Positions 18,107 through 25,838 of a stretch of DNA of 64,000 bases are shown one piece after another. The position numbers were made by a program, and so were the translations under genes. The notes under the pieces were generated by a model, which was given only the letters and a program-made list of their open reading frames with translations, did not search any database and was not told the origin of the DNA. The stretch spans positions 1 to 64,000 of the forward strand of contig CALIAF010000007.1 of the NCBI GenBank assembly GCA_938041335.1. Reading direction: 5' to 3'. Origin of the DNA: an uncultured Ulvibacter sp. Its GTDB lineage: Bacteria; Bacteroidota; Bacteroidia; Flavobacteriales; Flavobacteriaceae. Numbering within the stretch: position 1 is the first letter of the stretch; every line of letters starts with the position of its first letter.

Positions 18107-18192
18107 GTTTTGTTTTTTATGACTACGAAAATACGAGTAATGTGCGGTATTATAAAAAATGGATGTAAAATTTAAAAACCTATAGTTTTAAT

Positions 18193-18221
18193 GGGGTAGA
18201 AGTGAGGGTAGGGTTGTTGGG
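18193..18221 (+). other. Putative G-quadruplex motif
   Basis: Four G-runs (GGGG, GGG, GGG, GGG at 18193, 18206, 18211, 18219) are separated by 9, 2 and 5 bases, in an otherwise AT-rich spacer between purT and the lipoprotein gene. Apart from this I see nothing clear in the 18107-18330 spacer. Confidence 0.45.
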
Positions 18222-18330
18222 TGCTGATGAGAAAATTATGAGATGGATGAGTGCTAATGGTTAGGTTTTAAAGGTGTTAACATGTATATTTAGCCTTAAG
18301 TAACTAACAACTAATTTAATCTAACTAATT

Positions 18331-18909
18331 ATGAAAAAAATTATTTTAGTATTGACGATAGGATTATTGTTTTCCTGTCAAAAAGAAAAACAAATAGAGT
18401 TTTCTGCAGATTCGAAGGCGGCATTCTCTCAGAGCTATAATTGTATCTATGATGATCCTGACAGAATTAATGTGGAAACCTTCATTTTAAGCTATATTCC
18501 ACAAAATAATGGTCAATATTGTGATGAAGGTTTTGGGATTGAGTGTCTTGCATTAGAAATAATGCGTAAATCTGGTCAAGAAGTGTATTCGCAAAATGTG
18601 CCATACGAAAACGCAAGAGTTTCTACTAGTTCTATTTATAGTTCAGAGATTTTCTCTTTTTATGCACAAGATATTATGGATACAAGTAATTTTGGAACTA
18701 CATTGGCACCAGTAGATTCTAATATACTATATCAAGAAGTTGTTTGTTTAATTCAAACCGAAATAGATTCTAAGCCAAGCCCAATTAATCCCTTGCAATT
18801 TTACTATTTTGATATAACTAACCTCAATATTGATCAAGGTCTTGGTGATCAGGGCTTTGTCTCTTTTTATTGTAATTATGATATTTTGTTACAAACTGCA
18901 TTAAATTAG
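18331..18909 (+). CDS. Putative lipoprotein of unknown function
   Basis: I do not recognise this 192-residue protein. It has a short lipoprotein signal (MKKIILVLTIGLLFSC, lipobox LFSC, then QKEK). The mature part has four further Cys (NCIYDD, QYCDEGFGIECLALE, EVVCLIQTE, SFYCNYD), which could form disulfides in the periplasm or at the surface. No catalytic motif is visible. It is followed 7 bases later, in another frame, by an orphan T9SS sorting domain. Confidence 0.7.
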   Translation: MKKIILVLTIGLLFSCQKEKQIEFSADSKAAFSQSYNCIYDDPDRINVETFILSYIPQNNGQYCDEGFGIECLALEIMRKSGQEVYSQNVPYENARVSTSSIYSSEIFSFYAQDIMDTSNFGTTLAPVDSNILYQEVVCLIQTEIDSKPSPINPLQFYYFDITNLNIDQGLGDQGFVSFYCNYDILLQTALN

Positions 18910-18916
18910 CCTTACA

Positions 18917-19138
18917 ATGGACCCTAACCCAAGTAATGGGTCTATTTTACACCTTGATCTTCCAGTGGCTATGGATGATGCAAAAGTAACTATCTATAAT
19001 ACTCTTGGTAGCGTAGTATTTACAACAAGTATTAACGGAAACCGTACGAGTTTAGAAACGAATCTTTCTGCTGGTGCCTACTTAGTAGAAGTTACTGGAG
19101 CAAATATGTCTAATACGTTGATGCTAACTGTAAAGTAA
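18917..19138 (+). pseudogene. Orphan T9SS type A sorting domain (gene remnant?)
   Basis: The 73 residues are a complete T9SS type A C-terminal domain: DPNPSNGSILHLDLP (usual form YPNPxxG), VTIYNTLGSVVFT, LETNLSAGAYLVEV and a final Val-Lys. There is no signal peptide or cargo domain, and the frame closes upstream at 18902. On its own it could not enter the export route. It is therefore probably the tail of a decayed or frameshifted secreted protein, possibly once joined to the preceding lipoprotein ORF in another frame. A terminator follows at once. Confidence 0.65.
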
Positions 19139-19160
19139 GCTATCAAAAACTAAACTATTT

Positions 19161-19196
19161 AAAAGCGCCTTCCTATTTGGGGAGGCGTTTTTTTTT
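19161..19196 (+). terminator. Terminator after the orphan T9SS domain
   Basis: The stem CGCCTTCC/GGGGAGGCG (one T-G pair) is flanked by AAAAG and nine T residues, then GTTTCGGAAAT. It is a near copy, in reverse orientation, of the element at 824-866. Confidence 0.9.
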
Positions 19197-19321
19197 GTTT
19201 CGGAAATAGTAAAGGGTGAAGCTTGTTTTTAAATTTTACTATTAATCCTTTTATTATAGTAAATTAGTGATTCACAATTTGAACTCAGATTAACTCGTTC
19301 TTATAAAATCAAAGCAATAGT

Positions 19322-19933
19322 ATGACAACTAAATTTTTTACCATTTTTTTAATTCTTTTTTGTTCGCTATATTCCTTCTCACAAGAACAAAATGTTGGGG
19401 CTCTTTATATAGAAAATGGAACATTATTATTTGTGAATAGTGAAAGCCCATTCACGATTGAGTTAATAGGAGAAGTTGATTTAGAGCAATTTCCATTATT
19501 GGGAGTAAATGATAATAGTTTTCAAGTAATACAGAATACGGTAGCCACAAACGGGAAAGATGAAAAATCAATTCTCGTTGAATATCGAAATTGGGAAATG
19601 GATCATATTAATCAAATGCTACCAGAAAAAGTAGTCTCACAATCTGAATTTATTACCTCTAAAAATGAGATACTGTCTTTTTGGTATTATACAAATCCAG
19701 TGCTAAAAGATGCTCCGGCAGATATTACACCTTATAAAATGAGTCTATTTTTAGATTGGAGAAAAGACAATATGGTGTTTAGAATTGTACATCCGTCTTT
19801 TAGTGCAGACATAGACAAAAGCAAAAAATTACTGCTAGATTTTAAAAAAGGAATACGGTATTATTCAAATAAAATTGACCTAGATAGATTGAGTGAGAAT
19901 ATTGCTAAAGGGCAAAATTTTTATGTTGAATAA
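19322..19933 (+). CDS. Secreted protein of unknown function
   Basis: A 203-residue protein with a signal peptide (FFTIFLILFCSLYSFSQ) and no recognised domain. It is acidic to neutral with mixed strand/helix character and an aromatic-rich middle (FWYYTNP, MSLFLDWRKDNMVFRIV). There is no lipobox and no T9SS domain, so periplasmic location is likely. It stands alone before the RloAB-type cassette. Confidence 0.65.
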   Translation: MTTKFFTIFLILFCSLYSFSQEQNVGALYIENGTLLFVNSESPFTIELIGEVDLEQFPLLGVNDNSFQVIQNTVATNGKDEKSILVEYRNWEMDHINQMLPEKVVSQSEFITSKNEILSFWYYTNPVLKDAPADITPYKMSLFLDWRKDNMVFRIVHPSFSADIDKSKKLLLDFKKGIRYYSNKIDLDRLSENIAKGQNFYVE

Positions 19934-20056
19934 CTAAGCTAAGAAAATGTAAAAAGGTTTAGAATAAATAATGTTATTTTAATATTTTTTACAAACTCGA
20001 CTTATTGAAAAAAAAAATAATAAACGAAATTTGTAAAAATCAGCTCGTGCCCGACC

Positions 20057-20074
20057 GAAAGGCTATCGCCTTTC
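20057..20074. repeat. Hairpin GAAAGG-CTATCG-CCTTTC at cassette left edge
   Basis: A 6-bp inverted repeat sits in a locally GC-rich stretch (20041-20090) that differs from the AT-rich DNA on both sides, 28 bases before the inverted boundary repeat. It has no T-run and is not an obvious terminator. The rest of 19934-20194 holds no gene that I can see. Confidence 0.4.
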
Positions 20075-20101
20075 TTGATCCGCACTGCTCATATACATAC
20101 C

Positions 20102-20115
20102 GTTGGCAATAATAC
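20102..20115 (+). repeat. Left inverted boundary repeat GTTGGCAATAATAC
   Basis: This matches the reverse complement of 22197-22210 (GTTGGCAATAGTAC) at 13 of 14 positions. The pair encloses the two-gene ATPase/RloB cassette and almost nothing else. Confidence 0.6.
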
Positions 20116-20159
20116 CGCAAACAGTTTGTTAAAATCCACCCTCAATCAATTCTTATTTG

Positions 20160-20167
20160 TATATTTG
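20160..20167 (+). promoter_or_regulatory. -7 box TATATTTG for the ATPase-rloB operon
   Basis: TATATTTG matches TAnnTTTG, 27 bases before the ATPase ATG. It lies inside the inverted repeats, so the cassette carries its own promoter. Confidence 0.5.
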
Positions 20168-20194
20168 CAATATAAAAGCAAATTTTAATTTAAG

Positions 20195-21511
20195 ATGAAA
20201 ATTCAAGAATTCAGTTTTGGGAACTTTAAATCGTTCAAGGATATTCAAACCTTGAATCTTTCAGCAGCAAAGATAAAATCAAAAAAAGAAGAAATTGATA
20301 TAAATAATGTAATTGAAGGGGAAAACAATGAAAACATTTCATTTCTCAAATCAAAGGCAATTTATGGTGCGAATGCAAGTGGAAAAAGTAATGTCATTAA
20401 AGCGTTTGTTTCATTCATCCGAATTGTAAGAACTTCTGTTAAAGATGAACAAGTTTTAGACTATACTGAATCGTTCAGATTATCAACTGAAACGGAAAGC
20501 GAACCTACCTTTTATCAAATTATCTTTTGGCATAAAAAAATTAAGTATCGCTATGGTTTTGAAGCTGATGATGAAAATATCACTGCAGAATGGCTGTATG
20601 GAAAACCTAATGATAGAGAACTTCCTTTTTTTATAAGAGATAATCAAGAGATTATTGAACTAGATAAAACAAATTTTAGTGAAGGAAACAAATTAATGAG
20701 TTTACTGGATGATGATTCAGATGAAAATGAAATTTTCAGAAATAACTCACTATTTCTATCTACACTTGCAACGTTCGGATTTGGCAAATTATCAAAGCAA
20801 CTGATTGATAGTTTTGCTTCAATTTTTGTTATTAGTGGGTTGGGTCACCAAGGTATGTATAGATATGCTGGTGATTCCTTAAATGATAAGAAAAAGAAGA
20901 AATATATTCTTGATTTTCTTAAATATGGAGATATTGGAATTGAAGATGTAAATGCTATTGAAATTTCATCTGATGATTTACCAGAAGATGTTGACGAGGA
21001 CATCCGCAAAGACTTTGATAAGAAAAAAAGGAAACTACTAATTTCAACTAGAAAGAAGTTTGATAAAAATCTAGTTTCCAATGAAACAGAATCATTTCCT
21101 TTTGGTGACCACGAATCAGAAGGTACTCAAAAGCTATTTGAATTAAGTCCATTCATATATGAAGCACTTAAAAACAAAAAACCTATCATCATTGATGAGT
21201 TTGATGCTCGTTTCCATCCTTTATTAACAAAAAGAATTTTAGAGTTATTTAATTCAAATAAAAATAGTGGTTCTCAACTTATTTTCACCACTCACGACAC
21301 GAACTTGTTGTCATCTGACTTATTAAGAAGAGACCAAATTGAGTTTGTAGAAAAAGACAAATATGGAGCTAGTCATCTATATTCTTTGGTCAAATTCAAA
21401 GGAATTAGGAACACAGCTTCATTCGAGAAAGATTATATCCAAGGAAAATATGGTGCGATTCCATTTTTAGGAGATTTCAGTAAACTAATTAATACTGAAG
21501 AAGATGCCTAA
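20195..21511 (+). CDS. AAA15-type ATPase, RloA/AbiLi-like
   Basis: A 438-residue ABC-like ATPase of the OLD/RecF-type family. The N-terminal KIQEFSFGNFKSFKD is the usual opening strand; Walker A is GANASGKS (58-65), the Walker B-type IIIDEFDARFHPLL has Asp334-Glu335, and the H-loop FTTHDTNLL has His367. A charged Lys/Asp-rich region (about 230-300) lies between the lobes. Paired with RloB it matches two-gene anti-phage modules of AbiL type (AbiLi + AbiLii), where the ATPase probably senses infection and controls the partner. It overlaps rloB by 8 bases. No restriction or modification gene is present. Confidence 0.85.
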   Translation: MKIQEFSFGNFKSFKDIQTLNLSAAKIKSKKEEIDINNVIEGENNENISFLKSKAIYGANASGKSNVIKAFVSFIRIVRTSVKDEQVLDYTESFRLSTETESEPTFYQIIFWHKKIKYRYGFEADDENITAEWLYGKPNDRELPFFIRDNQEIIELDKTNFSEGNKLMSLLDDDSDENEIFRNNSLFLSTLATFGFGKLSKQLIDSFASIFVISGLGHQGMYRYAGDSLNDKKKKKYILDFLKYGDIGIEDVNAIEISSDDLPEDVDEDIRKDFDKKKRKLLISTRKKFDKNLVSNETESFPFGDHESEGTQKLFELSPFIYEALKNKKPIIIDEFDARFHPLLTKRILELFNSNKNSGSQLIFTTHDTNLLSSDLLRRDQIEFVEKDKYGASHLYSLVKFKGIRNTASFEKDYIQGKYGAIPFLGDFSKLINTEEDA

Positions 21512-22196
21512 AAAAACAAAAGCAATAAAGAAGACAGACGTAAGAGCTCAAAAACCTTGGCTTAAAAAAGTTGATGCTTCTTTATATAAAATAGAAGTAG
21601 AAGAAACTAATAAGACCATTTTAATAGTAGGAGAAGGACAAACCGAAAAATTGTATTTTGAATCTTTCCCTGTACTAACACTTACTGTTGAAGCAGTTGA
21701 CTTAAAAGGACAAAGCAAATTAAAGCTAATTGAGTCAACTACTTCAATAATTGAAAACAGTGAAACAAAATACGATGAAGTTTGGTGCGTCTTTGATATG
21801 GACGTTAAACAAGGTGATAAAGAATTTTCTGATTTTGATAACGCTATTACCAAAGGAAAAGCATTAGGCTATAACATTGCATACTCAAATGACTCTTTTG
21901 AATTGTGGTTTTATTTACATTTCAATTATACTGAACAACAACATCACAGAACTTTCTATTATAAGTTTCTTGGTAAGAGTTGGGATTTAAACTATGAGAA
22001 AGATGGCAAAGCTTATAGATTTTGTCAAACAATCTATTCTAAATTAGAAAATGACAAAAATGCTTCGCAAAAAGATGCAATTGAACGAGCTGAAAAACTT
22101 TATAAAAAACAATCTCACTTACCTTATCATCAACAAAATCCAGTTTCATTAGTCTATGAATTAGTGAATTATCTTAATGCCAACAAACGAAAATAA
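21504..22196 (+). CDS. rloB: RloB-family protein (AbiLii-like, TOPRIM-like effector)
   Basis: The 230-residue protein has a Lys-rich N-terminus, then ILIVGEGQTEKLYFESF (GEGxTE at 43-48), VWCVFDMDV (acidic Asp98 and Asp100) and SNDSFELWFYLHF (128-140). These are the conserved blocks of RloB and resemble TOPRIM-type metal-binding nuclease motifs. RloB was named from ORFs linked to type I restriction loci in Campylobacter; members also occur as the second gene of AbiL. It is probably the toxic effector released on phage infection; target unknown. Its stop codon abuts the right boundary repeat. Confidence 0.85.
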   Translation: MPKKTKAIKKTDVRAQKPWLKKVDASLYKIEVEETNKTILIVGEGQTEKLYFESFPVLTLTVEAVDLKGQSKLKLIESTTSIIENSETKYDEVWCVFDMDVKQGDKEFSDFDNAITKGKALGYNIAYSNDSFELWFYLHFNYTEQQHHRTFYYKFLGKSWDLNYEKDGKAYRFCQTIYSKLENDKNASQKDAIERAEKLYKKQSHLPYHQQNPVSLVYELVNYLNANKRK

Positions 22197-22210
22197 GTAC
22201 TATTGCCAAC
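22197..22210 (-). repeat. Right inverted boundary repeat
   Basis: GTACTATTGCCAAC begins directly after the rloB stop codon and mirrors 20102-20115. It continues as ACCGTATAAGATAAATA, without a visible gene before the terminator. Confidence 0.6.
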
Positions 22211-22286
22211 ACCGTATAAGATAAATAAAACCCTACAAGAATTCCTACAAAAAAAGGAGCTATAAACTCCAGGCTTCTACTCACAA

Positions 22287-22319
22287 AAAAAAGGTTCGCA
22301 GCAATTGCGAACCTTTTTT
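22287..22319. terminator. Bidirectional terminator between rloB and the aminotransferase
   Basis: A perfect 14-bp stem (AAAAAAGGTTCGCA with its complement) around loop GCAAT. The A and T runs serve both convergent transcripts. Confidence 0.9.
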
Positions 22320-22337
22320 AATATATTTAAGTTGCTA

Positions 22338-23525
22338 TTAAACCAACACGTCCTTAATCTGTTTCATGGCTTGTTTGATATCTTCTTCTGCTGCAGCATA
22401 AGATATACGTATACAATCTGGATCTCCAAAAGCTTCACCCGTTACGGTAGCCACATTTGCGTGTTCTAATAAATAGAGGCTAAAGTCTGATGCGTTATTA
22501 ATAGGGGTTCCGTTTAGCACTTTTCCGAAGTAAAACGATATGTCTGGGAACACATAGAACGCGCCTTCTGGCACATTGGTTTTAAACCCTGGAATATCTG
22601 CTAGTAACTCTAAAATCATCGTGCGACGCTCCTTAAAAGCGTCTACCATATATTGTATCTTACTTGGTGGGTTGTTAAGCGCCGTCACTGTAGCTTTTTG
22701 TCCTATACAGTTAGCCCCGCTAGTTACTTGGCCTTGCATTTTGTTACACGCACGAGCAATCCACTCTGGTGCGCCTATAAAGCCTATACGCCATCCCGTC
22801 ATCGCGTATGCTTTAGAGACACCGTTTACGGTTACCGTCTGGTCATACATATCTGCAAACTGCGCCATAGAGGCATGGGCTTCGGTAAAATTAATATGTT
22901 CGTAGATCTCGTCACTAATCACAATAATTTGCGGGTACTTTACCAGTACATCTGCTAAAGCACGTAATTCTGCTTTGCTATACACAGAGCCACTTGGATT
23001 GCAAGGAGAGCTGTATATAATCATTTTTGTTTTTGGGGTAATCGCAGCTTCAAGTTCTGCTGCTGTTACCTTAAAATCGTTGTTTATAGATGTGGTGATC
23101 TCAACAGGTACGCCTCCAGCTACTTTTGCAATATCACTATAGCTTACCCAGTAAGGAGCAGGTAATAACACTTCGTCACCTTCATTTAATAAAACCTGAG
23201 CAAGATTGTAAAGCGATTGCTTAGCACCTGTAGATACTACAATCTGGCTTGGTGTATAGGTAAGGTTATTGTCACGTTTAAATTTTGTAATAATCGCTTC
23301 TTTAAGATCTGCATAACCATCTACAGGAGTATAGGCGTGAAAGTTATCATTTACTGCTTTTATGGCAGCGTCTTTTACAAAATCGGGCACGTTAAAGTCT
23401 GGTTCTCCTAGACTTAAGCCAATAATGTTTTTACCTTCTGCTCTTAATTCTCTTGCTTTTGCAGCCATGGCTAGGGTAGCAGAGGTAGCCATGTTATTTA
23501 CTCTGTTAGAAAGTCTATTATTCAT
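22338..23525 (-). CDS. Class I/II pyridoxal-phosphate aminotransferase (aspartate aminotransferase type)
   Basis: A 395-residue fold-type I aminotransferase. Motifs include SLGEPDFNVPDFVKDA, YTPVDGYADLKEAI, SSPCNPSGSVY, VISDEIYEHI, the PLP-lysine segment VNGVSKAYAMTGWRIGF (Lys near 237) and RISYAAAEEDI near the C-terminus. These match the aspartate aminotransferase Ib group (AspC/AspB-like), which links oxaloacetate and aspartate. The precise substrate (aspartate versus prephenate or other acceptors) is not certain. It follows the desaturase gene by only 6 bases, so the two are co-transcribed. Confidence 0.92.
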   Translation of the reverse strand: MNNRLSNRVNNMATSATLAMAAKARELRAEGKNIIGLSLGEPDFNVPDFVKDAAIKAVNDNFHAYTPVDGYADLKEAIITKFKRDNNLTYTPSQIVVSTGAKQSLYNLAQVLLNEGDEVLLPAPYWVSYSDIAKVAGGVPVEITTSINNDFKVTAAELEAAITPKTKMIIYSSPCNPSGSVYSKAELRALADVLVKYPQIIVISDEIYEHINFTEAHASMAQFADMYDQTVTVNGVSKAYAMTGWRIGFIGAPEWIARACNKMQGQVTSGANCIGQKATVTALNNPPSKIQYMVDAFKERRTMILELLADIPGFKTNVPEGAFYVFPDISFYFGKVLNGTPINNASDFSLYLLEHANVATVTGEAFGDPDCIRISYAAAEEDIKQAMKQIKDVLV

Positions 23526-23531
23526 CGTGTA

Positions 23532-24632
23532 CTAGGCAGTTAGTGCAGGGTTCATTCCCATTTGCTTTAAGTGTTTAAAGTGGGCAACGAGCGCTTTACG
23601 GGTGGTTTTATATTCGTTATATGGCAAGTTAAATTCTTTCGCGGTACTTTTTACAATTTCTGAAATTTTAGTGTAATGTACGTGGCTTATGTTTGGGAAA
23701 ATATGGTGCTCCACTTGATGATTAAGACCACCTGTAAACCAGTTCATAAATCTACTTTTAGTCGCAAAGTTAACAGTGGTAAATAATTGATGGATTGCCC
23801 ACGTATTTTTCATAGTACCAGACTCTGCTGGTAATGGCATAGCCGCATCTCCTACCACATGTGCCAGTTGAAAAATAATACTCAAGATCATTCCAGCAAC
23901 ATAATGCATAATGAAAAAACCTATTAATATCTGCCACCAAGCGATGCTGAAAAACAATAATGGGATTACGATCCAGATAGAAAAGTAAATCATTTTTGTG
24001 ATGACTAAAGTCAACCACTGCGTAGATGGTTTTGGCATTTTACCAAAAGCTAATTTTTGTTTTAAAAAACGATATGACTGCGTAAAATCTGTAGTGAGTA
24101 CCCAATTAAAGGTTAATAAGCCATAAAAAAGTACGCCATAAATATGCTGAAATTTATGAAAACGGTGCCAATCTGCATGTTTGCTAAACCTTAAAATACG
24201 TCCAGCCTCTAGGTCTTCATCGTGCCCGTGTATGTTTGTATACGTGTGGTGAAGCACATTGTGCTGTACTTGCCAGTTATATACATTACCTGCAAGTATG
24301 TACATGCTACCACCCATTATTTTGTTTATCCAACCTTTAGAAGAATACGCTCCGTGGTTGGCATCATGCATAACATTCATACCTACACCGGCCATACCAA
24401 CTCCCATCGTTAAGGCACATAAAAGATTTGCCCACCAAGGCAGATCTGTAAATAACAATAAAAAATAAGGGCCTAAATACAAGGCAAACATGGCAATGGT
24501 TTTAGCGTATAATTGCCAGTTACCATTTCTAGATAATTCGTTCTCTTTAAAATAAGAGTTCACACGTTTGTTTAGTGTTCTAAAAAAAGCGGGAGATCCG
24601 CCACGAGCGAAAGTGAGTGTTTTATGTTTCAA
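23532..24632 (-). CDS. Membrane fatty acid desaturase (acyl-CoA/lipid desaturase family)
   Basis: A 366-residue di-iron desaturase with hydrophobic spans (about residues 45-95 and 200-260) and the three His boxes: HDANHGAYS, HNVLHHTYTN and NHQVEHHIFPNISH. The QxxHH form of the third box is typical of the linoleoyl-CoA/Δ5-Δ6 front-end group, here without a fused cytochrome b5 domain. It probably introduces double bonds into membrane lipids, for example during cold adaptation. It heads a minus-strand pair with the aminotransferase; I see no metabolic reason for the pairing. Confidence 0.93.
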   Translation of the reverse strand: MKHKTLTFARGGSPAFFRTLNKRVNSYFKENELSRNGNWQLYAKTIAMFALYLGPYFLLLFTDLPWWANLLCALTMGVGMAGVGMNVMHDANHGAYSSKGWINKIMGGSMYILAGNVYNWQVQHNVLHHTYTNIHGHDEDLEAGRILRFSKHADWHRFHKFQHIYGVLFYGLLTFNWVLTTDFTQSYRFLKQKLAFGKMPKPSTQWLTLVITKMIYFSIWIVIPLLFFSIAWWQILIGFFIMHYVAGMILSIIFQLAHVVGDAAMPLPAESGTMKNTWAIHQLFTTVNFATKSRFMNWFTGGLNHQVEHHIFPNISHVHYTKISEIVKSTAKEFNLPYNEYKTTRKALVAHFKHLKQMGMNPALTA

Positions 24633-24738
24633 GATAGGGATAGTTTAAACATGAATACTAACTATTACAGAACTGCAAAAATAAGCATCTATTGCCGAAT
24701 GCGATTGTTAATCTAGGTTAAAATTACAAAAGAAATTC

Positions 24739-24746
24739 TACTTTTG
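24739..24746 (+). promoter_or_regulatory. -7 box TACTTTTG for rsmG
   Basis: TACTTTTG matches TAnnTTTG and ends 15 bases before the rsmG ATG at 24762. This argues against the alternative TTG start at 24744, which would lie within the box. Confidence 0.55.
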
Positions 24747-24761
24747 CCATTCACAACTGTT

Positions 24762-25391
24762 ATGGATATACTAAACACCTATTTTCCCGATCTCTCAGAA
24801 ACACAAAAAGCCCAATTTAAGCAGCTGGAGACGCTGTATAAAGATTGGAATTTAAAGATCAATGTAGTATCAAGAAAAGATATTGATGAGATTTATATAC
24901 GTCACGTATTGCACTCCTTAGGTATTGCAAAAGTAATGGAGTTCTTGCCAGGGTCTTCTGTTATGGATGTGGGTACTGGTGGTGGGTTTCCTGGGGTTCC
25001 ATTGGCGATTCTTTTTCCTGAAACGCAATTTCATTTGGTAGATAGCATTGGTAAAAAAATAAAAGTGGTAGAAGAAGTTGTGGCGGGTCTAGGCTTGACA
25101 AACGTAAAAGTGACAAACGCTAGAGCAGAAAGTATTGATGCCCAATATGATTTTATTGTAAGTAGGGCAGTGGCACAGATGGAAACCTTTGTGAGGTGGG
25201 TGCGACATAACGTGAAGAAAAAAAGTGTACATCCCTTAAAAAACGGAATCCTGTATCTTAAAGGAGGGGATCTCACAGAAGAATTGGCAGCATACCCTAA
25301 AGCCACCATTTACCCGTTGCCAGCCTATTTTAAAGAAGACTTTTTTGAAACGAAGACAGTAGTGCATTTGCCTTTAAAGTTTAAGGGGTAA
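24762..25391 (+). CDS. rsmG: 16S rRNA (guanine527-N7)-methyltransferase
   Basis: RsmG (GidB) makes m7G527 in 16S rRNA. The 209-residue protein starts MDILNTYFPDLSETQKAQF and carries the signatures NVVSRKDIDEIYIRHVLHS, SAM motif VMDVGTGGGFPGVPLAI and VSRAVAQMETFVRW. An in-frame TTG six codons upstream is rejected because it overlaps the predicted -7 box. Confidence 0.96.
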   Translation: MDILNTYFPDLSETQKAQFKQLETLYKDWNLKINVVSRKDIDEIYIRHVLHSLGIAKVMEFLPGSSVMDVGTGGGFPGVPLAILFPETQFHLVDSIGKKIKVVEEVVAGLGLTNVKVTNARAESIDAQYDFIVSRAVAQMETFVRWVRHNVKKKSVHPLKNGILYLKGGDLTEELAAYPKATIYPLPAYFKEDFFETKTVVHLPLKFKG

Positions 25392-25464
25392 CCAATTGTT
25401 TCTCTCCTCGGAAATACTATTTTAATTCATTTTCTCAAATGTAGTTGCTCGTACCCCTTATTTA

Positions 25465-25719
25465 ATGTCTGACACTGATTGGGGTGATGTTTATGGCGTA
25501 AACACAAATGAGGCACAAGATCAATCTGTACCTGCGGGTGTTTTTAATTGTAGCGTAAACAGAATCTATGCGATTTTTGAAAGCGGAAATGAATCACCTG
25601 GACAAGACTCTGTTCTATATTCGTATAATGTTGGTGAGATTTTCCGCACGCTTTCAACTGTTTCAAATCCAGAACACATCTGGGAAAAACGATTAGTTGC
25701 GTATGAATTAGCGGATTAA
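25465..25719 (+). CDS. Small ORF of unknown function, possibly a gene remnant
   Basis: The 84 residues (MSDTDWGDVYGVNTNEAQDQ onwards) match nothing I recognise. There is no signal peptide. The sequence is rich in Asp, Glu, Ser and aromatic residues and the frame stays open upstream to 25426 (reading FIFSNVVARTPYL before the Met), which looks like the inside of a longer protein. I see no clear promoter. It may be a fragment of a former gene or not be expressed. Confidence 0.35.
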   Translation: MSDTDWGDVYGVNTNEAQDQSVPAGVFNCSVNRIYAIFESGNESPGQDSVLYSYNVGEIFRTLSTVSNPEHIWEKRLVAYELAD

Positions 25720-25838
25720 ATAATGCCATTGCATTGTGTCGCAAACCAATAACGAAACAAAAACCTTATGGTCTTTTAAGATTATAGGGTTTTTTAATTT
25801 TCACATCGCTATCTTTAAGCTCTTAACATTTCCGAAGC

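Noticed and set aside
20195-22196. The ATPase pair as a PARIS (AriA/AriB) system
   Set aside because: The second protein shows RloB blocks (GEGxTE, SFELW) rather than a DUF4435 pattern; AbiL-like fits better, though a profile search would be needed to settle it.
20102-22210. Cassette boundaries as canonical integron attC sites
   Set aside because: GTTGGCA and TGCCAAC do not fit the GTTRRRY/RYYYAAC core sites, and no integrase is visible.
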